Positions 17,481-25,548 of a DNA stretch of 64,000 nucleotides are shown here, one piece after another. A program made the position numbers and the translations under genes. The stretch comes from Sunxiuqinia elliptica (GTDB lineage: Bacteria; Bacteroidota; Bacteroidia; Bacteroidales; Prolixibacteraceae), in assembly GCF_900113005.1 (NCBI RefSeq), contig NZ_FONW01000007.1, positions 1 to 64,000 of the forward strand, written 5' to 3'. Each line of letters begins with the position of its first letter. Position 1 is the first letter of the stretch. Below the pieces are notes generated by a model. The model searched no databases. It had not been told where the DNA came from and saw only the letters and a list, made by a program, of their open reading frames with translations.

Positions 17481-17656
17481 TAACTCAAGCTTCGAATTAA
17501 GTGGATTAGGTTGGTGGTTGGTGGTGGGTGAACGGTGGTGAGTGAACAGTGGGCAGTAATGTGGTGATTGAGAGCTTAGGTGATTAGGTGGAAAAGTAAG
17601 ATGAAAGCCCATAACCATTCTAATATTCCAACCTTCTGCCCCTCTAATCTTCCAAA

Positions 17657-17837
17657 CTTCACCGCTAGGTGAAAACCGCGAGGGCCCGAAAAAAATGCGA
17701 GCCGGCGAGGGCGTGAAGTGACTTTTAGGTTGGAGTAGCCGTAATACGGAAACCGTTAAGAAAGCCACGAGCGGGAAGAAGCATATTTTTTTCTTGACTT
17801 TTTTGCATCTTTTTGGGTCAAGCCAAAAATGATGGCC
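17657..17837. repeat. 181-bp structured repeat element, copy B
   Basis: Second copy of the element at 14116-14296, same orientation, same length, about 96% identical by eye. Several substitutions affect stems: the GGGCC side of the A-rich-loop hairpin becomes GAGCC here, while CCGTAATACGG becomes a perfect short palindrome that is imperfect in copy A. Confidence 0.75.
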
Positions 17838-18183
17838 TCCGGCAGGAGAAAAAAGATAGAAAAAGTGGTCGGTCGTCAGTGATCCGTAAAACGTCTGCCG
17901 CAAACCTTTCAGCGTCTCCAAGATCTGAAAGGCTTAAAGCGCAAGTAGAAAGTGAATAGAGAACAGTGATAAAGTGGTTAGGTGATTAGGTGAAAAAACT
18001 GAATCAGAAAACAGTGGTCCGTGAGTGAAGGGTGATCAGTGATTAGGTGGTTAGGCGGGAAAGTAAGATGGTTCACCATAACCATTCTAATATTCTGACA
18101 TTCTAACATTCAGACCTTCTAATCTTCCAATCTTCCAACCTTCTGACCTTCTAATCTTCGCTGACTCGGGGAGAGTTTCCGAG

Positions 18184-18212
18184 CTTTTCCAAAGTTTCGA
18201 ACTTTGGAAAAG
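18184..18212. repeat. terminator-like hairpin closing R3
   Basis: A 29-base inverted repeat with the same arms as at 14872-14900 (CTTTTCCAAAGTT/AACTTTGGAAAAG) and loop TCG in place of CTA. It lies 69 bases upstream of the fcl start. Confidence 0.6.
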
Positions 18213-18281
18213 TTAAAAGCTAACATCTTTTAAAATCCAATTCGCATTAATTCGATTAAATTCGCGTAAAAAACAGATACC

Positions 18282-19385
18282 ATGCAAAAAGACTCCAAAA
18301 TATACATCGCCGGACACCGGGGATTGGTTGGCTCTGCCATATGGAAAACCCTGGAAAAGAAGGGATACAGCAGGCTAATTGGCCGTAGCTCTTCCGAACT
18401 GGATTTAACCAACCAAGCGGCAGTAGCCGATTTCTTTGCAGCAGAAAAGCCTGACTATGTCATTCTCGCTGCAGCCAAAGTTGGAGGAATTGTCGCAAAC
18501 AATACCTACCGGGGACAGTTCATTTATGAGAATCTTCAAATTCAAAACAACGTTATCCATCAATCCTATGTGCACGGCGTTAAAAAGCTCCTCTTTCTGG
18601 GTTCAACTTGCATATATCCCAAGCTTGCCCCCCAGCCCATGCCCGAAGATTGCTTATTGACCGCTCCCCTCGAATATACCAACGAGCCTTATGCCATTGC
18701 CAAAATAGCCGGGCTTAAGCTGTGCGAGTCATACAACCTACAGTATGGCACCAACTTTATCGCGGTTATGCCGACCAACCTTTATGGTCCAAATGATAAC
18801 TTCAACCTGGAGACCTCACATGTCTTGCCTGCGATGATTCGCAAAATTCACTTGGCCAAAAGCCTGGATCAAGACGATTGGACAAACATCCGGGAAGATC
18901 TCAATCACCGTCCGGTAGAAGGCGTTGACGGACAAGCCTCGAAAACAGAAATTCTTGAGATCCTCAGAAAGTACGGCATCCAAGCAAAAGAATCATCGCC
19001 CACCAAACTCTTTCTATGGGGAACAGGTAATCCAATGCGCGAGTTTTTATGGTCAGAGGATATGGCCGAAGCCTGCGTTTTCTTAATGGAAAATCGCAAC
19101 TTTGATGAGATCGTAACCAGCTACTCCAATTCGAAGGAAGTAAGAAATACGCATATCAATATTGGCACAGGAAAAGAAATCTCCATTCGCCAACTTGCCG
19201 AAACCATTCAACACGAGATTGGCTTTGAAGGGCAAATTGAATTTGACGCATCGAAACCCGATGGTACCATGCGCAAACTGACAGATCCAAGCAAGTTACA
19301 TCAATTAGGCTGGAAGCATCAAGTAGAATTAGCTGAAGGAATTCGGATGCTCTATAAACATTACCTGTCAAACACCGTTGAATAA
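18282..19385 (+). CDS. fcl: GDP-L-fucose synthase
   Basis: Epimerises and reduces GDP-4-keto-6-deoxymannose to GDP-L-fucose with NADPH. The 367-residue SDR has AGHRGLVGSAIW near residue 10, AAAKVGGI, LGSTCIYP with the catalytic Ser and Cys, YAIAKIAGLKLCE with Tyr-x3-Lys, and MPTNLYGPNDNF. It is about 45 residues longer than the E. coli enzyme because of a segment around residues 195-240, which I recall as usual for Bacteroidota Fcl. It completes the de novo pathway begun by gmd. Confidence 0.95.
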   Translation: MQKDSKIYIAGHRGLVGSAIWKTLEKKGYSRLIGRSSSELDLTNQAAVADFFAAEKPDYVILAAAKVGGIVANNTYRGQFIYENLQIQNNVIHQSYVHGVKKLLFLGSTCIYPKLAPQPMPEDCLLTAPLEYTNEPYAIAKIAGLKLCESYNLQYGTNFIAVMPTNLYGPNDNFNLETSHVLPAMIRKIHLAKSLDQDDWTNIREDLNHRPVEGVDGQASKTEILEILRKYGIQAKESSPTKLFLWGTGNPMREFLWSEDMAEACVFLMENRNFDEIVTSYSNSKEVRNTHINIGTGKEISIRQLAETIQHEIGFEGQIEFDASKPDGTMRKLTDPSKLHQLGWKHQVELAEGIRMLYKHYLSNTVE

Positions 19386-19490
19386 GCATTCAGGATGCTC
19401 ACGTGCTAAAAATTGGCAGGTCATCATTCCCCTTCTAATTTTTTAAATTGAATGAAAAGAAGATTGGAAGAAATTTGAAACTTGATTACT

Positions 19491-22355
19491 ATGAAAAAAC
19501 TACTATCATTACCCGAAAACCTCGTTAGCCAGTTCCACCAATTGGAGCAAGTTAATCAGGAGGAATATTTTTGCACTTCAGACCCGGCCGGTACCAAAGT
19601 TGGTTCTGGCGGAGGCACAGCCCACCTGCTACACCAAAGTTGGCTAAGCAACAACCAACAAGCCCCATTTAATGAGTGGTTGGAGCAGGAACAACGCATC
19701 ATCATTCATGCGGGGGGACAAAGCCGGCGTTTACCGGCTTATGGGCCATCAGGCAAAATCCTGACCCCCATCCCGGTTTTTCGTTGGCAGCAGGGGCAGC
19801 GCCTTGATCAAAACCTACTGGAGCTGCAATTGCCTCTTTACGAACGGATTCTTCAGAAAGCACCAAAATCATTGAACACCTTAATTGCCAGTGGCGATGT
19901 GTTGATTCGTGCCTCTGAAAACCTGTCGAATATTCCCGAGGCAGACATTGTTTGCATGGGCATGTGGGTAAGCCCTGAAAAAGCCACCAACCACGGAGTT
20001 TTCTTTTGCAAGCGCAACACTCCCTCCGACCTGCAGTTTATGCTTCAAAAACCCACTGCAGAGACCATTCAATCACACACTGGAAACCATCTCTTTTTGA
20101 TGGATATCGGCGTTTGGCTGCTTAGTCCCAAGGCCATGCAGATCTTGATGAAACGTTCCGGATGGAGCGAAGAGCAAACGCAGTTTAAGGACGGGCAGGT
20201 TAATTATTACGATTTGTACGGAACTTTCGGACCAGCCATGGGCTTGGTTCCTAAAGAAGACGATACGGAAATCAACGAGCTGACCGTAAAGGTTGTTACC
20301 CTTCCCAATGGCGAGTTCTACCACTACGGAACCAGTCGCGAATTGATTGAAAGCACTGAGATCATTCAAAACCAAGTGGTCGATCAACGTAACATTTGGC
20401 AACGCAAGGTGAAGCCACATCCGAGCATGTTTGTCCAAAATGCGACGACTGACATTACGCTAACCGGCGAGCATCATCATCTATGGATTGAAAACAGCCA
20501 CATCGGACAACATTGGCAGCTCTCTCACCATCATGTCATCACGGGAGTTCCTGAAAACAACTGGCAGCTGAAACTAGCTCCGGAAACCTGTTTGGATCTG
20601 GTCCCCGTTGGTGAATCGGACGTTTGTATTCGCCCGTATGCCTTCTTCGACAAGTTTAATGGGACGCTAGCTGGCGATGCCCAATGGCTTGGTCTTTCAC
20701 TAAGCAAGTGGTTGCAGCAAAAGGGCATCAGCATGGAGGAAGCACAGTTAAAACCGGATACGGACATTCAATTTGCTCCGCTTTTTCCACTCACAGATGA
20801 ACCGACCGAAGAGCTACTCCGCTGGTTGATTGATCCGGCCAATGATTCTTCGGAGATGAAAGCCCTTTGGCTGAACAGTAAGCGCCTGTCGGCCGCTGAA
20901 ATCAACAACCAGGCCAACCTGTTGCGCCTCTATGCTCAACGAGCTAATTTCCGAAGCATCAATTGGGAACTACTGGCCAAGAACTATCAAAAGAGCGTGT
21001 TTTACCAGGTAAACCTTGAAGATGCAGCCAAAGACTTTGCTCACGATAACATTAAACTTCCTTCCCCTTTAGGAGAGCAGGAAGAAGCTATTCTCCGCAT
21101 AAAAGATGAGATGTTTCGGGCACGGGTGGCTATGCTCAAAAACAACGATGGCACCGTTCACGAGCAACGAGCCTTTAAAATATTGCAGCAAACAATTGTG
21201 GATACTGTCAAAGATAAGCCGGCACACCCGCAGTTGAATGCTTTCGATGATCAAATCATTTGGGGAAGAAGCCCGGTTCGTTTTGACTTGGCTGGTGGCT
21301 GGACCGACACGGCTCCTTTCTGCCTCACCCATGGTGGCCATGTGGTTAACCTCGCTGTAGAGCTTAATGGACAACCACCCTTACAAGTCTATGTTAAGCC
21401 AAGCACAGAGCATAAAATTGTTTTCCGAAGCATTGATCTGGGCTTAAAAGAAGAAGTGTCCACTTACGAGGAGCTTGCCAATTTTGCCCAGGTGGGTTCA
21501 GCCTTCTCAATTCCGAAGGCAGCTTTATGCCTTTGCGGTTTCCACCCGGACTTCTCAACCATCACCTACCCAACATTGACAGAGCAATTGAAAGCTTTTG
21601 GGGCGGGTATTGAGCTGTCCTTGCTCGCAGCAGTTCCGAAAGGCTCAGGTTTAGGAACAAGCTCCATTCTGTCAGCAACAGTATTGGGGACACTTTCTGA
21701 TTTTCTCAACCTGAACTGGGATCAGAATGAAGTGTGTCATCGCACCTTGGTTCTGGAACAACTGTTAACTACCGGAGGTGGCTGGCAGGATCAGTATGGC
21801 GGTATCCTCCCCGGGCTGAAGCTCCTTCAAACTGAAGCAGGCATCCTACAACAACCGGTGTCCCGTTGGTTGCCCGATCATTTGTTTACCCGACCGGAAT
21901 ACCACAACTGCATGTTGCTTTACTACACCGGAATCACACGCACGGCAAAGAATATTCTAGCCGAAATTGTGAGAGGAATGTTCCTCAACTCAACCAACCA
22001 TTTGCGAATTTTGGAGGAAATGAAACAACATGCGCTAAACACCTTTGAAACTATTCAACGGGGAAACTACCAGCAATTGGCGGACCATGTGCATCACAGC
22101 TGGCTTTTAAACCAGCAACTGGACGCAGGAACCAATCCTCCGGCGGTACAACAAATACTCAACCAGGTGGAAGATTATACCTGGGGGCACAAACTGCTCG
22201 GTGCAGGTGGTGGAGGTTACCTCTTTCTGATGGCCAAAGATGAACGGGCTGCCAGTATGATCAAGAAGCAACTGGAGCAAAATCCACCTAATCATCGGGC
22301 ACGCTTTGTTGACTTTGCGCTTTCACCCCAAGGTTTTCAAGTAACCAGATCTTAG
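19491..22355 (+). CDS. fkp: bifunctional L-fucokinase / GDP-L-fucose pyrophosphorylase
   Basis: Salvages free L-fucose: a kinase domain makes fucose-1-phosphate and a pyrophosphorylase domain turns it into GDP-fucose. The 954-residue protein matches the size of Bacteroides Fkp. The N-terminal half has HAGGQSRRLPAYGPSGK, like other sugar nucleotidyltransferases. The C-terminal half is a GHMP kinase with RSPVRFDLAGGWTDTAPF, the ATP loop PKGSGLGTSSILSA and GAGGGGYLF. I use the ATG at 19491; an in-frame TTG nine bases earlier is less likely. It sits 105 bases after fcl, so de novo and salvage GDP-fucose synthesis are side by side. Confidence 0.95.
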   Translation: MKKLLSLPENLVSQFHQLEQVNQEEYFCTSDPAGTKVGSGGGTAHLLHQSWLSNNQQAPFNEWLEQEQRIIIHAGGQSRRLPAYGPSGKILTPIPVFRWQQGQRLDQNLLELQLPLYERILQKAPKSLNTLIASGDVLIRASENLSNIPEADIVCMGMWVSPEKATNHGVFFCKRNTPSDLQFMLQKPTAETIQSHTGNHLFLMDIGVWLLSPKAMQILMKRSGWSEEQTQFKDGQVNYYDLYGTFGPAMGLVPKEDDTEINELTVKVVTLPNGEFYHYGTSRELIESTEIIQNQVVDQRNIWQRKVKPHPSMFVQNATTDITLTGEHHHLWIENSHIGQHWQLSHHHVITGVPENNWQLKLAPETCLDLVPVGESDVCIRPYAFFDKFNGTLAGDAQWLGLSLSKWLQQKGISMEEAQLKPDTDIQFAPLFPLTDEPTEELLRWLIDPANDSSEMKALWLNSKRLSAAEINNQANLLRLYAQRANFRSINWELLAKNYQKSVFYQVNLEDAAKDFAHDNIKLPSPLGEQEEAILRIKDEMFRARVAMLKNNDGTVHEQRAFKILQQTIVDTVKDKPAHPQLNAFDDQIIWGRSPVRFDLAGGWTDTAPFCLTHGGHVVNLAVELNGQPPLQVYVKPSTEHKIVFRSIDLGLKEEVSTYEELANFAQVGSAFSIPKAALCLCGFHPDFSTITYPTLTEQLKAFGAGIELSLLAAVPKGSGLGTSSILSATVLGTLSDFLNLNWDQNEVCHRTLVLEQLLTTGGGWQDQYGGILPGLKLLQTEAGILQQPVSRWLPDHLFTRPEYHNCMLLYYTGITRTAKNILAEIVRGMFLNSTNHLRILEEMKQHALNTFETIQRGNYQQLADHVHHSWLLNQQLDAGTNPPAVQQILNQVEDYTWGHKLLGAGGGGYLFLMAKDERAASMIKKQLEQNPPNHRARFVDFALSPQGFQVTRS

Positions 22356-22382
22356 GAACTGTTTTAAGATTTCCAAAAACAA

Positions 22383-22431
22383 AACTCGTTAAGCGCTCAG
22401 GATGTGTATCATCTCGGGCGCTTAACGAGTT
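22383..22431. terminator. 14-bp-stem hairpin after fkp
   Basis: Perfect arms AACTCGTTAAGCGC (22383-22396) and GCGCTTAACGAGTT (22418-22431) enclose a 21-base loop, 28 bases after the fkp stop. No T run follows on the + strand; on the - strand a weak T-rich stretch follows. A terminator or mRNA-stabilising structure is likely. The rest of 22356-22680 has an eight-G run at 22573-22580 and the promoter box of the next gene. Confidence 0.6.
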
Positions 22432-22647
22432 AGATAACCGGATATCAGAGCATATGCAAGTCCTCAAATTGCCTATCTCACTTAGTACCAATAGATTGTT
22501 TATGGTAAATCAAATACCACAATCATAGCTTTAAAACAATAAGTCCGAAAAAGTGCGCTTCGTTGCCTCAAAGGGGGGGGTTCATCACGAAAAAAGTGCA
22601 GTTCATGAAATAATTCTATTTTTTAGCGGTTATTGTTTTATGACAAG

Positions 22648-22655
22648 TAATTTTG
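22648..22655 (+). promoter_or_regulatory. TAnnTTTG-type -7 box before the initiating transferase gene
   Basis: TAATTTTG matches the Bacteroidota -7 consensus and lies 25 bases before the GTG start. I do not see a well-spaced -33 TTG. Confidence 0.45.
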
Positions 22656-22680
22656 CAACATAATTTTTAACTACTCAATC

Positions 22681-23832
22681 GTGAGCTCTACTTTATTTTT
22701 CAGTACTATAAGTAGCTTTATTTTAACCTATTTAATTATTCCTCCGATCATTCGCATATCCAATGAAAAAAACCTCATGGATGTTCCCAATGAAAGGAAG
22801 GTGAGTAAAAAGCTAATTCCATCTTTAGGAGGTGTAGCCATTTTTGCAGGCATTAATATTACTGCTTTGTTGTTTATGCCTGAAACAGAGTCTCCAGATA
22901 TGCGCATTCTGTTTGCCTCAACCATTATGATGTTTTTTATTGGCTTAAAAGATGACATTCTGGTTATTTCTGCCGGCAAAAAGTTCGCCATCCAACTAAT
23001 TGCTGCTTTGATGCTGGTGTTTTTAGGAGATTTTCGCATTACCCAAGCTTATGGCATTGCCGGAATAACAACGATTCATGCTTGGGCAAGTATTCCACTG
23101 TCGGTCCTTGTCATTCTATTCATTATCAATGCTGTCAATCTAATTGATGGGATTGATGGTTTGGCTGGTGGATTAACCATCTTTGCCGCAAGTGTACTTG
23201 GTATTTGGTTTTATTTTGCAGGATTTACAATCTATGGTGTCCTATGCACCGCTATGGCAGGTAGCTTATTGGCATTCTTACGTTTCAACCTGTGGGGCGG
23301 AGCTCATAAAATTTTCATGGGCGATACGGGTTCTCTGGTTCTCGGGACCATCCTGGCAGCACTTTTAATCCGGTTTAATGAGCTTAATACACTTGCCAGT
23401 GATCCTTTCTACTTTAACAATGCACCGATCATCGCCTTGTCCATTTTAATTGTACCGGTAACCGATACGCTGAGGGTTTTTGCCATTCGCATCTACCATA
23501 AGAAGTCTCCCTTTTCGCCTGACATGAACCACATTCACCATGTTTTATTGAAGTCCGGATTAACTCATATTCAGGCAAGTTCCTTCTTAATTGCCTACAG
23601 CGGACTCTTCGTTATGCTAGCATTATCAATTGACAATTATATGAGCAATACGCTAGGTTTTCCTCTGCTTTTGGGAGCTAGCTTTGCGACTTTCGGATGG
23701 CTACATTATCGAATGACCACCATTCAAGCCAGACAACAATTAATCATCGAGCAAGGCAAAGGGCGCATTATTCGGATGAATGCCAAAGAAGAAGAGCACA
23801 AAGAAAGTAGAAGAAGTAAAAAAAGTATCTAG
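22681..23832 (+). CDS. WecA/MraY-type undecaprenyl-phosphate sugar-1-phosphate transferase
   Basis: A 383-residue polytopic enzyme that starts glycan assembly by moving a sugar-1-phosphate, usually GlcNAc-1-P, from its UDP form to undecaprenyl phosphate. Family motifs are in order: GLKDDILVIS with the metal-binding Asp pair, NAVNLIDGIDGLAGG, KIFMGDTGSLVLG and the cytoplasmic DMNHIHHVLL. About ten to eleven membrane segments are visible, with a basic tail. The start is GTG at 22681, placing MSSTLFFSTISSFILTYLII as the first helix. It closes the Wzx/Wzy pathway set and is the probable initiating transferase. Confidence 0.9.
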   Translation: MSSTLFFSTISSFILTYLIIPPIIRISNEKNLMDVPNERKVSKKLIPSLGGVAIFAGINITALLFMPETESPDMRILFASTIMMFFIGLKDDILVISAGKKFAIQLIAALMLVFLGDFRITQAYGIAGITTIHAWASIPLSVLVILFIINAVNLIDGIDGLAGGLTIFAASVLGIWFYFAGFTIYGVLCTAMAGSLLAFLRFNLWGGAHKIFMGDTGSLVLGTILAALLIRFNELNTLASDPFYFNNAPIIALSILIVPVTDTLRVFAIRIYHKKSPFSPDMNHIHHVLLKSGLTHIQASSFLIAYSGLFVMLALSIDNYMSNTLGFPLLLGASFATFGWLHYRMTTIQARQQLIIEQGKGRIIRMNAKEEEHKESRRSKKSI

Positions 23833-23906
23833 CGCTTTTCTAAGCCTTCGAAAAGCAAAGCTTCTCAAAGAGTCTCTAATCATCACGACTGATATTACAA
23901 TACCAT

Positions 23907-23944
23907 TGGCTGCAATCAACTAGATTTGCAGCCAGTTTTTTTTC
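23907..23944 (+). terminator. intrinsic terminator after the initiating transferase gene
   Basis: Arms TGGCTGCAA (23907-23915) and TTGCAGCCA (23926-23934), followed by G and eight T. A clear rho-independent terminator 75 bases past the stop. Confidence 0.85.
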
Positions 23945-24078
23945 TTGTCTCATACTTCTGAATAAATCCGCCCCACTTTCCTTACTTCCATTCCATTTTG
24001 CAATTTCAATGAGGTAAAAAGCCACCTATAAGATTGACTTTAAGGTGAACTTGTTATAATTTAGATATGCTTTAAAAA

Positions 24079-25356
24079 ATGAATAATCTCAATCCGATGA
24101 ACAATCAACCATCCCATAAATGTAATTTCTGTCATAGCCCACTCCATCACCTGGTAACTGATTTAGGTGTGCAACCACTATGCGAAGATAAAATCCGAGT
24201 CGAAGATTTAACCAAAATGGAACCCCACTTCCCGCTTCAGGTTTACGTTTGCAAAAAGTGCTTTTTGGTGCAAACTCCTGCAGTTGTTTCTCCTGAAATC
24301 ATCTACAGAGACTATGCCTACTATTCATCCTATTCTGATACTTGGGTTCAGCACGCAAAGCAATACGTTGATTACGTCAGCGAACGGTTTGCCATTACTC
24401 CCAAGCACCTGGTTGCAGAAATAGCCAGTAATGACGGCTACCTACTACAGTTTTTCAAGCAAAAAGGTGTTCCTGTACTGGGAATCGATCCGTCAACGGA
24501 AATTGCCCAATACGCTGAAAGGGAAAAAGGCATCAAAACAGAAGTGAAGTTTTTTGGCTACGAGACGGCCAAGTACCTGGTTGAAACCTATGGGAAAGCC
24601 AACTTAATCATCGGGAACAATGTATTGGCCCACGTCCCTGATATCAATGACTTTTTGAAAGGCATGAAATACTTCCTGGCTGAAGGAGGCTTAATCACCA
24701 TGGAATTTCCTCATCTCGAACGGCTAATTGAGGAAAATCAATTTGATACGATTTACCACGAGCACTTCTCCTATTTCTCCTTTACAACGGTAAAAGAGAT
24801 ATTTAAAAGCTATGGATTATGTCTTTTTGATGTTCAGCAACTAAAAACGCATGGTGGGTCAATCAGGATCCATGCCTGCCATCAAGGCGATACTTCCAAG
24901 CCCATTTCCCAAGCGGTTCATGACCTATTAAAACATGAACATGAATTAGGGATGGATACCTTAGCATATTACGATCACTTCAATAACAAGGTGAAAGAAA
25001 CCAAACGAAAGATACTCGAGTTTTTAATTAAAGCGAAACGAGAAAACAAACAGGTGGTTGGCTATGGAGCTCCCGGAAAAGGCAATACACTATTGAATTA
25101 CTGCGGCGTCAGAACTGATTTCTTAGACTATACGGTAGACATCAACCCACACAAACAAGGAAACTTTCTGCCCGGAACGCACATTCCCATCCATCATCCC
25201 GATAAAATTAAGGAAACCAAACCCGATTATGTCTTTATTCTTCCTTGGAATTTGAAGGACGAAATCATCAATTACAACAAATACATTTACGAATGGGGAG
25301 GAAAGTTCGTCGTACCAATCCCTGAGCTGATGATCTTGAATAACCACCAAGAATAG
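24079..25356 (+). CDS. NDP-hexose C-methyltransferase (NovU/TylCIII type)
   Basis: A 425-residue SAM-dependent methyltransferase that puts a methyl group on a carbon of a nucleotide-linked 4-keto sugar. Three parts are visible: an N-terminal zinc ribbon with Cys15-x2-Cys18 and Cys58-x2-Cys61, a Rossmann methyltransferase core with AEIASNDGYLLQFF and IIGNNVLAHVPDI, and a C-terminal domain with VVGYGAPGKGNTLLN and TVDINPHKQGNFLPGT. This is the full layout of the family. The likely substrate is a 4-keto-6-deoxy sugar nucleotide made in this locus (dTDP- or GDP-linked), giving a branched-chain sugar. It has its own upstream and downstream terminators, so it may be a separate unit. Confidence 0.88.
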   Translation: MNNLNPMNNQPSHKCNFCHSPLHHLVTDLGVQPLCEDKIRVEDLTKMEPHFPLQVYVCKKCFLVQTPAVVSPEIIYRDYAYYSSYSDTWVQHAKQYVDYVSERFAITPKHLVAEIASNDGYLLQFFKQKGVPVLGIDPSTEIAQYAEREKGIKTEVKFFGYETAKYLVETYGKANLIIGNNVLAHVPDINDFLKGMKYFLAEGGLITMEFPHLERLIEENQFDTIYHEHFSYFSFTTVKEIFKSYGLCLFDVQQLKTHGGSIRIHACHQGDTSKPISQAVHDLLKHEHELGMDTLAYYDHFNNKVKETKRKILEFLIKAKRENKQVVGYGAPGKGNTLLNYCGVRTDFLDYTVDINPHKQGNFLPGTHIPIHHPDKIKETKPDYVFILPWNLKDEIINYNKYIYEWGGKFVVPIPELMILNNHQE

Positions 25357-25407
25357 TCGGTGTGAGATTAGCACACAGGAAACGGATAGCAATACGAGAT
25401 AAAAAGA

Positions 25408-25449
25408 AAACCGGAACAATTCATTTGAACAGTTCCGGTTTTTCTTTTC
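25408..25449 (+). terminator. intrinsic terminator after the C-methyltransferase gene
   Basis: Arms AAACCGGAAC (25408-25417) and GTTCCGGTTT (25432-25441) with a T-rich tract after it, 52 bases beyond the stop. It ends the + strand polysaccharide locus. Confidence 0.85.
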
Positions 25450-25473
25450 TTTAACTAACCCTAGTGTTTTCTT

Positions 25474-25501
25474 AGAAGCTGTTTAAAATTAAACAGCTTC
25501 T
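25474..25501. repeat. 13-bp-stem hairpin between convergent operons
   Basis: AGAAGCTGTTTAA (25474-25486) and TTAAACAGCTTCT (25489-25501) form a tight stem with a two-base spacer. It is 48 bases beyond the stop of dctM on the - strand and may end that operon, although no good T run follows. Confidence 0.55.
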
Positions 25502-25548
25502 TAATCCTAGGTACAAACAACGCTCATATATCTTTTTTTACCATCCAA

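Larger units (their letters stand above)
17481..18281. repeat. mosaic non-coding repeat region R3
   Basis: An 801-base spacer splitting gmd from fcl. It repeats the R2 block order: degenerate GTGATTAGGTGG tract, CCATAACCATTCTAATATTC and CCAACCTTCTG blocks, the 181-bp element (17657-17837), a CAAACCTTTCAGCGTCTCC block at about 17900 that matches 14584-14600, and the closing hairpin at 18184-18212. No gene is supported. Confidence 0.8.

Noticed and set aside
19482-19490. TTG start for fkp nine bases upstream
   Set aside because: The ATG at 19491 gives MKKLLSLPENL, a normal start, and TTG adds nothing conserved.
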